A stretch of DNA of 64,000 nucleotides, taken from NCBI GenBank assembly GCA_050084515.1, contig CM114272.1:45694001-45758000 (forward strand). The letters are read 5' to 3'. Below the pieces are notes generated by a model that worked only from the letters and a program-made list of their open reading frames with translations, made no database searches and was not told the DNA's origin. Positions 55,901 to 64,000 of this stretch are shown here, one piece after another; position 1 is the stretch's first letter; every line of letters begins with the position of its first letter. The DNA comes from Blasia pusilla (taxonomy: Eukaryota > Marchantiophyta > Marchantiopsida > Blasiales). A program made the translations under genes and the position numbers.

Positions 55901-57197
55901 CATATGGAATTCTAATCTAAGTATCCATTTGCAAAGCAGTCATCGTCAATTGGTGGAAAATCACTTGGACTATCGGAGCTCACTCTTGAGGGAGAGAAGG
56001 ATGATGAAGTGCTGGAGAGCAAATCCAAGCAGACGCCATCATCGAAAACACCAACTGCGGTGAGAAATCTACATGATCTCTATGATCCTCCTAATGCAAC
56101 TAAATCCTTCCCAAGATTAGTTTCAAATTTATATATCTCATGTTCTCATTACATTGAGTGTCTACATGGATAAAAGGAGAGGGAGGGACTGCGTGGGACA
56201 AAAAAGCATATTCCAACATCATCAAGCTCTCATACTCATGTGAGCAACCTAATTAATTTTTCTTGATAGAAAATTTCTCAGCCTCCTCTTGCACTGATGT
56301 AGAACTTAAGTTCTCCTTATGTCGAGCATTTTGGCACTACACAAGGAGAAAAGGAGAGCGAGGGACTGCTTGGGACAGAAAAGCAGACTCCGCCGTCATC
56401 GAGCTCTCCTACTCATGTGAGCAACCCAATTAATCATTCCTAACGGATATTTTTTCTGCCTCCTCTTGTACTGAATCAGATGTACAACTGAAGTTCTCAT
56501 TATGTTGAGCCTTTTGGCCCTCCATTGGGATAAAAGGGGATTGAGGGACTCGAGGGTACGGAAAAGCTGATTGCATCGTTACCGACTTCTCGGAATCAGG
56601 TGAGCAACTAAAGTAATGATTCCTAACTCATCTTAAGTTCTCATTGCGTTGAGCGTCTCCATACTTAATTATCATTCAGAAATGAACACCTCATATTGTG
56701 GTTTCATGCAGGAGTCACTCGTTGGAACGTCTTGTAGGTCAATGTCTGAGTGTTTAGCGGTTGGTGACTCGCAACTTAGAAAAGTAGTAAATACTATCCT
56801 CGAGAATGACTTAGCCATTGCACTCAAAATGTCAGATTCTGATGACTCTACACACAATTTAACAATCAAATATGCAAATGTAGAGAAAAATGATACGACA
56901 CAAGTTGCATCTCAAGCTTCAATGTCTACAAAGCCTGCGGCTCAAGCGAGAAGAAAATTTCCAAAGAAAGCTGCTAGCCCACAAAATGAAGGGAGAACAA
57001 ACATTGACATCTCCATGATATGTAGAGCCAACGCACTGGAGGCTTCTCTGGTAAATATGGACCGAGAATCGGCGGGAAAAAACACGAAATGGATCCCACA
57101 TAGAATAATTTCAACGACAGTTGGAGACTCTGGCGGTTCAGGCGCTTCTCTGAAAAATTTTAGCTGTGAAACCTTCAAAAAAGAAGAAGCATATTAA
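52940..57197 (+). pseudogene. Unrecognised multi-exon gene, probably decayed
   Basis: Plus-strand coding-like blocks: 52,943-53,164 (acidic, helical), 53,070-53,516 with IVVLCTYNIARASDEY and KIYWWAIADHQRAIAFSKLY, 53,818-54,225 with FIYNCSLTTWNIWHAVMVAYEDGK and a Lys/Leu-rich helix, 55,300-55,470 with a FCMKFDQLFKID helix, 55,640-55,834, four repeated small exons (55,985-56,600), and a final exon 56,712-57,197 with a basic Ala-rich stretch. GT donors and AG acceptors flank several blocks. Stops between blocks and overlapping frames suggest decay. No domain is recognised; it may belong to another transposon. Confidence 0.4.
55985..56700 (+). repeat. Tandem exon-intron duplication, about 180-bp unit
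   Basis: Four consecutive units, each a small exon-like block (GGGACTGC.TGGGACA.AAAAGC..) ending in a GTGAG donor at 56,060, 56,240, 56,417 and 56,600, spaced 180, 177 and 183 bp. The intron-like parts share TCTC.TTATG(T)TGAGC and CCTCCTCTTG. It encodes a Ser/Thr-rich peptide repeat inside the unrecognised gene. Confidence 0.7.
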
Positions 57198-57599
57198 CCC
57201 ATCCCCAGCATATGGAAGATCTCCAGATAGTTCTCGCACCAACATCGACCATAGGACTTCTTCCATTAAAAGAAAATGGTGGTTTTTACAACTAGTAGTT
57301 GAATGACTGAGGTTCTTCATGACTCAAACATATGACTAGAATGTCTGGTAGTCAAATAGAAGTCATATCATACGACATAATAGTAGATTTTTAGTCATAT
57401 AACAATATGACTAAGTCATTGAGAATTCCTAGGATATGGCATAGTCATATATAAAATGACTTAGTAATTTTTTGGTCTTGTGTATAGTGATACTAAAAAT
57501 TTAGATGACTCACTTGTGTAAGAATAAAAAATGACCAAACATATCAAGTCATAAACCAAGTAGAAATAAGGTACACACTTAGGTGAAAAAAAAACGGAT

Positions 57600-58455
57600 G
57601 GGGCTTCTACATTTTGATTAACCTAGTTAAGTGCTCGCTTACGTGGTAGATGACATAAGGTGCTCATGATACGCGAGCAAAGAAGTGTCTACCAATTGGG
57701 GGGGGGAAGATGCGCGAGGGAGTGTGAGCAAGGGGACCTGATACGAGGGTAGGGCGAGCTAGGTGAAATCACCGAGGGTAAGGCGATCAATCTAGGGCGC
57801 GAGAGAAAGCAAATGTGAGGAGAGCATGCCGTAGGCAAAGGTGCAGAGAGCAGGCTGGTTGAAGGCAAAGATGAAGAGAGCAAGTTGGACAGAGGCAAAG
57901 ATGATAGAGGTGGAGCTAGAAGTCGCGCATCAAGAAATTGAACTTTGCATTGCACTCGGAGATGAAGCCGTGAAGGCGCAAGAGGTGACAGAGCTGGATT
58001 GTGGTAAGGTCGCCTCCTGATTGTCTCTCTTCCCACGCATCACTGTACTTGGATAGACATGAGTCCTCGACTTGCAACTCCTGCCTTCGCCCGCTATGAT
58101 TTGGCAACACCCCACACGGATCGCCCCACCAAATCCGAGCACGGCGTCAATTTCCTTTGATTCAAAGAATGAAAGACATTTACTTAAACTTGAATGACGG
58201 ATTGCTCATCTAAAAATCCGACATTCAGAGCCTAGACGCCAGGTTCCCACCTTGTGCCGGCTGCAACAGGATATCAAATCATGGACAACCCTGATGTAGA
58301 TGCCCACTCAAAGTTTGTTGTAGAATTGAGAAAGTCCCTGCCCTTTCACGGCACATGACTGTAAGTCTACACTTTGTGTCAAATCATATAAAGGTGAAGC
58401 CCTAGTTCCTATGCTAGTTCTGGCAGGTAACATATGCTCATAAGATTATTTTTTC
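57600..58455. other. CACTA element 2 internal non-coding region
   Basis: A G-rich start similar to 35,280-35,350 of element 1, then unassigned sequence. No gene is supported; short minus-strand frames (58,036-57,689) lack similarity. Confidence 0.4.
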
Positions 58456-58458
58456 ACA

Positions 58459-58597
<139 letters not shown>

Positions 58598-58599
58598 TA

Positions 58600-60450
58600 A
58601 ATCAAAGATAATTGACGGATGATTAAGGCATAAGCACCTCATGAAGACACAAGCGGAGCAGAGCCGGCTCTGGAATGGCACTTGTTGCGGCAGTAGCCTG
58701 CGCCCGGGCGTGCAAAGTTGCTCTTGCCTATTACATTTTCCCATCTATTGTCCTCCGACTTCTCTTCTCTTCTCTGTCGCGGTTCTGTGTGTATAGATAG
58801 AGAGTTTTGCGAGGCTTGTCTGTTTGCTCTCCTCCCTCTCTTGTCACTTCTTTCTTCGTGTGTGCGAATTGATTGTGAGTATATGAGATGCATCTAGAGC
58901 TAGCTAGGTATGTCTCATCTATCCACTCTTGACCCTTATATCTCTTGCAACTCGTTAGTCTCCAAGTGTGCTTAATGGATCTAGCGACGAGACCTGAACT
59001 ATGCTCTATGTCTCTTTATATGCTCATCGTCTTCTATTCTCGTCCTACTCCTTTCCAAAGAAGTACTTCACCTGCTCCTTCTACTTTCCATCGATTATGG
59101 CATGTTTCTTCAGGGGGACATACACTTGAATCATGCAATTATTTTCTCCTCTTTTGCACACGCATCTACTCCGCCTAATCCCCAGAAGATTACGGTACAA
59201 CACTATTTTGTGGTCTGATAAGTACAATGTGATGACAACTCTGCTGCTTTGCCTCCGTTGGACCCCGCTCCTTGCAAAGAAAATTGTATACGATTATTTC
59301 CTGATAAGGGTATTTTATTTCTGTGAAAAATTTTGTTATGATTTCATAGCTTTACTCTTTGGCCTCGAGGTCAACCTTGTGCCATTGTTTGAGATCTGGA
59401 TTTGCACTCACTACAATCTTGAAGCCGCATGATTATTGAAAGTTTCTCTCAATGAATTTTGTGTTGTCCTGGTGCAGACGGAGAATAAAATCTTGGGGCA
59501 GTCAAGGAAGGAAATTGAAGAACCTATCCCACCTACATAGAGGCATGGTCACATGGGTATGATCTATACAAATCTGTATGCTAGTAGTGTATTCTTGGAG
59601 GAGTGATTTGCATTGTTATGAATCTCTTATCATGGCTTGCACACGAAAGGTTTGTAAGTTGTTGGAAGAGTGTTGAAGTGGAATGACCACATCTCTCCTC
59701 TAAGTAGGCTAGATTTCTTGCTGTGATGTGAATCTCTTTCAAAACCCTGAACATTTGATGGCTTACACACAAAATTTCTGTGGAAGAATTGTACATAGGT
59801 GTTTAAGTCATTGGAAGAGTGGTTGCACATATCTATGGAGGCAAAAGCAACCTGGTTGTAGTCCCAACTATATTTTGTATCCTCAACTCTCTACTAGAAA
59901 TTACAAATATGGCTGAGCGGTGAATCCCACCTCCACGAGCTTGCTGTAGATACCAGAGAAAGAAGAGAAAATTTACCTGATGCACTACCTGAGGATACTG
60001 TAAGTTTGCGATAACATCCCCAGAAAAGTAAATTGGTAGCTTCAATCGTTGGGGACAACCGCTTATGTAAGGCCACCAGAGATGAGCTCTCCTTCAACTT
60101 CTCACTAAGCGATCAAGAGTGATTTCTTGACTCAATGATTGTGAGCAGCAGATGCCACTACTTTGCAAGTGCAACATCAACATCTCCATTACGTTTGGTT
60201 CAGTGGGGACTCATTCTCTTGAGTATAATATTGACTAGTCTACCAAGCTGCAAACCAAATTCCTTACATATGTGAGATGAGATTAGTTCATACTCTATCT
60301 TGTTTGCTCTAGCTCCATGTTAGAGTCATTTTGCTACTCGATCACTAAGAGCTACTACAATGTCATTGATGTGGAGCAGCAGTAATAGAATTTTCCTAGT
60401 CCATTGAAATTTGTTCAGTGTTAGAGTTATCATCAGCTTAATACATGGAG
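58600..60450. other. Unassigned sequence within CACTA element 2
   Basis: No gene recognised. A diverged duplication is visible at about 59,605-59,680 and 59,728-59,825 (GAATCTCTT, TGGCTT.CACAC, TTGGAAGAGTG in the same order). The rest is featureless at this level. Confidence 0.4.
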
Positions 60451-60456
60451 TCACCA

Positions 60457-61457
60457 TGTCGCGACCCTCATGACCAAACGAGTGCCAAGCGGAACATCGG
60501 AACATTAGCGGGCTCACGCTAAGATGGTTTGTGCGTTGGAGTAGTCTCGAAGAGGAGACAAGAGACGAGACGCGAGCGAGGCTTCGCGTTTTAGACGTTA
60601 TGGTCGCGACCAAGAAACCTGGACCAAACGCAGAATGAGACTTGAAAGAAGTCAAGTCTAGAAAGTGGGTTGCCAAAAGGAAGAATCCGGATTTGGAACG
60701 CCACTAGCGTTTGAGAGTTTCCGACTGTATTTTAACCATAACTTTTAGCGCCAAGATGCGTTTGGATTAAATAAGGGTGCGTTGGAAAGCTTGTAGAAAA
60801 CCAGTTCAAACGCATCAAAGATCTTTGCAAATGCATAAGCAGCAGCTGAGAAACAACCCGGAAACGACTGTAAGTGGAGTCGGGTTGAGGGCCACAATGA
60901 AGGGACCGACCCTCCTTTTCCAAAGGGGGGTTATTGGAGAACCCCAGAAGTACTAGTAAGGGGGAAGGTCTCCAAGAGTGCTTGGAACCCAAACCCCACT
61001 TTGGGCGCCACGGGGCGGCTCAAGGGCATGGAACGGAACGCGAGTTTGGGGGTTGGGTTGGAAAACCTGCACTAAGTCTATTGAGGTGATTTTAGACATC
61101 CCTCTTGGATTACACCCCGCGACTCAATTACTTGGGTCTTGGTTTGGAACTCACACGAGCACCGTTGAACAGTTGGGATCGCTAGGCGCGCGGGTGCCAT
61201 TTCAGATCCCTGGACTAACCAGGAAGTCTGTTCCAAGTCTTGAAGGACTTGCCATGTTTTGGAAACTAGGAATTAAGGAAGGTTGAGCTTGATGAGACGC
61301 CGAGTTGAGAACTCGGTGGGTTGGAACGCTGGTTGGCCCAGACCCAACTAACGAGAGTGCGTGTTTGGATGCAGATCGGCGATGAGATCGTGACCTAGTG
61401 AACGTACGCTTCCGCAACACTAAAGATTGACGTTGAAGGAAAGTAGGGGCGCGACAC
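60457..61457. mobile_element. Solo LTR, 1,001 bp, with 5-bp target duplication
   Basis: Begins TGTCGCGACC and ends GGGGCGCGACA, so the 7-bp ends TGTCGCG/CGCGACA are inverted. It is flanked by perfect direct repeats CACCA (60,452-60,456 and 61,458-61,462). No internal coding region. This is what remains after recombination between the two LTRs of an inserted retrotransposon. Strand is uncertain. Confidence 0.88.
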
Positions 61458-61462
61458 ACCAC

Positions 61463-61824
61463 CTTCACTTCCATTGATACATGCAATAAGAAACTGGCTA
61501 TCCAACCTTATATCTCCAAAGGCAGATTCCCACTTCCAAAGCAAGGATTTATCTTTGAGAGAGTCTACATTCATGAACTAGAGGAGATGCTAGCTGAAAT
61601 GAGTTGTTATACTCCTGAACTAGTAGAATGCTTATACTACTATAGTTGTATGCAGATACAATAGTGATCTCAAATATGGACTAGTGTGTTGATTTAAAGC
61701 TACAATATGTCACTTCAAAAGTTTAAAGATTTACCAAAACTAGTAGCTAGTTGCTTTAGATAATTCTTCTTGGTTGCAATTCACAATGTTCTTACAGAAC
61801 CATGAAAAATAGATCCTGAACCAT
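61463..61824. other. Interval between the two solo LTRs
   Basis: AT-rich CACTA element 2 sequence; no gene or repeat recognised. Confidence 0.4.
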
Positions 61825-62299
61825 TGTCATGACCATACGGATTATGTCGTAGAGTATGGTGTGCTAGTAGAGGCCATTCCTTATGTAGGACCGTAGTGGC
61901 TTGGTAGAGATGCGGTTCCATACATAGGGTTGGGGGTTACTCACTTGGGGTGACTTTCCCAGAGGGGCCCGCTCTTAGGTTGGAGGATATAAGGTGGCTT
62001 GCCCTCAAAGAAAACGTCGTTCTTTGAGTTGAGCCTGCTATGCGTTGGGAGTTAGCCTTGGTAGTGAGTAGAGCTCTTGGCTATGGTGTTTCCCGCAAGC
62101 TTCGACCTAGATTCTCCCATCGTGGAGTGGGTTTGGCTCGATTGTATGTGATTGTAAACGTGTTTTATGACAGTAGGTCTTTCACGGATTTCAGTTGTGG
62201 TACACTTGTGTTTGTGGATACTCTCGTCTATGTTATCTATGTATGTGAGTATGGTATGTCAGCGATGTATGTTGTATGATGATGTGGATTCGCACGACA
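61825..62299 (+). mobile_element. Solo LTR, 475 bp, same family as 12,539-13,016
   Basis: Begins TGTCATGACC and ends CGCACGACA; flanked by CCAT on both sides (61,821-61,824 and 62,300-62,303). It has a TATAA box near 61,988 and a downstream hairpin of CTCAAAGAA/TTCTTTGAG (62,004-62,028), shared with the 12,539-13,016 copy. Its last 100 bp resemble the terminal tails of both gypsy-methyltransferase elements, so it may mark a past insertion of that or a related family. Confidence 0.85.
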
Positions 62300-62470
62300 C
62301 CATTGATTGTACGCTATCTGATAGATTATTGAAGGAGAGAAGATCTAGAGTGACTGTTGTGAAGTGGACAAGTCATTTGGCCATCCATATTTCCTAAGGA
62401 GTGAAGGTATTATTCAAAGGGATTTTCTTTTTGTGTGAAGGATGAATCCACATGGCCAGCCAACACCTAA

Positions 62471-62518
62471 TCTAGGTATTGAACTCCACGAGTACTTACG
62501 TGGAGTTCAATACCTAGA
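62471..62518. other. Perfect 20-bp-arm hairpin near the accessory frame
   Basis: Arms 62,471-62,490 and 62,499-62,518 are exact inverted copies with an 8-nt spacer. The corresponding place in CACTA element 1 (about 37,250) lacks the second arm, so the inverted copy arose in this lineage, for example by template switching. Confidence 0.9.
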
Positions 62519-62532
62519 TAAATAAATAAAGA

Positions 62533-63075
62533 GTGCGCACGCTAGTCCAACACATCCAACGTCTCCCTACAGAGGTGCAAGTCATGATATGCATCTTACA
62601 TGCACGCCACTATTGGTATTGGAGTTGGCACAAACGAGTAGAGAATTGGCGCTTTCATACAAAGCCGCGATATCTATATGTTACCTTCTCTGATTCTGCA
62701 TGTAGGCATGAGGATTGCTATTCCATCATTCTGTGGTTGATGATGGGTGTTGCAGACATCATTACCGTTCATCTTTGCCATGATTCAGATGGCATAGTTC
62801 TTGGTGAGGATTCCTCACCAAGCCTGAGGAAGGCATTGGCTCTTATCCATGTTGCTATTTCCTATTCTGGAAAAGCATGTAGTGTCAGATTTGAGTACTC
62901 ATCTGTGAGGATGGGGAGACTACCTAGCGAGAGGATATGCATGGCGACATGCTTTTGTAGGGAGAACCTGAGTGGTAGACTTTGCCCTTGTTGTGCTCAT
63001 TTTTTTGTGGCCCTATTTGGTGGCGTTGGAGTAGAGCACCTTGGTAGGTCTGCTTGTTTGAAGCCAATTTTGTGA
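62533..63075 (+). CDS. CACTA accessory protein, element 2 (180 codons, open)
   Basis: Open frame: QHIQRLPTEVQVMIC, HYWYWSWHKRVENWRFH, LYVTFSDSACRHEDCYS, LWLMMGVADIITVHLCHD, GEDSSP, LALIHVAISYSGKACSVRFEY, MGRLPSERIC, ENLSGRLCPCCAHFF. It matches the frameshifted copy at 37,296-37,801 over nearly all its length, and base differences fall mainly at third codon positions. Ten or so Cys and several His suggest metal binding; LPTEVQVMI resembles an F-box start, without further support. No signal peptide. The start codon is uncertain; an ATG at 62,442 in another frame may belong to an upstream exon. Unknown family. Confidence 0.6.
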   Translation: MRTLVQHIQRLPTEVQVMICILHARHYWYWSWHKRVENWRFHTKPRYLYVTFSDSACRHEDCYSIILWLMMGVADIITVHLCHDSDGIVLGEDSSPSLRKALALIHVAISYSGKACSVRFEYSSVRMGRLPSERICMATCFCRENLSGRLCPCCAHFFVALFGGVGVEHLGRSACLKPIL

Positions 63076-64000
63076 TTTGAAGTGGGACTTGACACTGGTA
63101 AGAGTATTTAGGCCAACCAAGAGTTTTTGAATTTTGCATATAGGTTTTTTGTTGAAGAATTATGAGTGAGCTAGACCATATAGTTAACATAAGGTTGGAA
63201 TTTTGGACCTCTGAGGTCTTTTCTAAACTAGGTTTTTTCATACTAGTGAGGCTATGATCTTTAATATAACATTTTTCAAATAATTGAAAAGAATTTCTAA
63301 CCTACATGATTAATTTAATGGGTATGAATGCATGTACAAATTTTAGTTGTTCAATGTTATAGTGGGTCAAGTCTATTGTCATGTTAAAAATGGTGGATTT
63401 CATGGAGCAATAATATTAACAATGTACAAATAGCATGCCATCGCATCATTTCACATGGTGTAGATATTAATCAAAGGGTGTAAGAGCCAAAGTAGTTTAA
63501 TAACATACATTCATATCCATTAAAAAGATAGTGTGAACCTTTAGAAATATAATTTAAAAAAATACCATTTTGCATTTTTCATGATACCCATTGTTGATCA
63601 ACCTAAAACGCATAAGCAAGGAAAAAAAAATAATCACCACTCATTCCATTTGACCTTTCATAGGTTCAGATAGAACCCTTTCTTTACATGAGATGAATTA
63701 TATTATACCAATGAATTAAGACTGTTCATATTTTACAAAGATAAATAGAATCCTACATTGTTTGTATGCTGACATCGATTTATGCTGGTTCACAACTACG
63801 TGAGATCTTAAGAAGCAACTATAGTGGGTAGGATCAATAATATGAGAATAACAATCAATGTGTGCCTTTTTATGTTATGAAGGTGGGATATGTGAGCCAG
63901 GTGTTTGCGTTCAGCCTATATCAGATAGGTAAAACAGATTGAGGGGAGGCTTGATTCTCAAAAGAAGAGAGAATCTTGATATAAGAAGGTATGCTTATAT
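63076..64000. other. AT-rich non-coding tail of the window
   Basis: No gene, terminal repeat or structured RNA recognised. It lies inside CACTA element 2. Confidence 0.4.

Overview
The window looks like nuclear DNA of a land plant or close streptophyte relative with a large, repeat-laden genome. The evidence is GT-AG introns, a plant-type MRE11 tail, Ty1/copia and Ty3/gypsy retroelements, En/Spm (CACTA) transposons and satellite arrays. A non-seed plant (fern, lycophyte or bryophyte grade) fits, but the species cannot be fixed from sequence alone. Only one probable host gene is seen, the last four exons of an MRE11-like gene (3,985-6,165). Nearly everything else is mobile DNA or its remains.

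Layout. 1-2,690: broken Ty1/copia element. 2,698-6,253: MRE11 3' exons, with a dispersed repeat present twice (upstream of the exons and inside an intron) and a miRNA-like hairpin. 6,260-9,200: non-coding, with a diverged duplication. 9,210-9,869: large foldback. 10,011-11,493 (-): decayed DUF7869-like gene. 12,539-13,122 (-): LTR plus an LTR tail. 13,293-20,392 (-): Ty3/gypsy element, copy 1. 20,946-20,997: 5S-rRNA-like fragment. 21,640-24,130: about 300-bp satellite. 24,378-24,518: TATA box among four hairpins. 25,592-32,229 (+): Ty3/gypsy element, copy 2. 33,880-34,858 and 50,436-51,190: one 150-bp satellite array split by a 15,577-bp CACTA transposon (34,859-50,435, 3-bp target duplication AGC). 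52,161-52,455: minisatellite. 52,940-57,197: unrecognised multi-exon gene remnant with tandemly duplicated exons. 57,264 to the window end: a second, older CACTA element containing two solo LTRs.

The most interesting system is the pair of Ty3/gypsy elements. Both carry gag, aspartic protease, a DNMT3-like C5-cytosine DNA methyltransferase, (RT)-RNase H, integrase and then a C-terminal Cys4-His-Cys3 PHD finger, in that order. The copies are clearly diverged from each other and lie in opposite orientations, yet share this architecture, so the methyltransferase and PHD finger are stable parts of the family and not a one-off insertion. Such an element could write DNA methylation and read chromatin at its target. 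Both copies are now broken: copy 1 has a frameshift next to methyltransferase motif I; copy 2 has one stop in an otherwise open methyltransferase frame, an RT deletion and a lost integrase Asp. Retroelement-borne methyltransferases have been reported in charophyte algae and dinoflagellates (de Mendoza et al. 2018, from memory); I do not recall the PHD combination being described.

The two CACTA elements also share an accessory protein-coding region of unknown function, whose differences fall largely at third codon positions.
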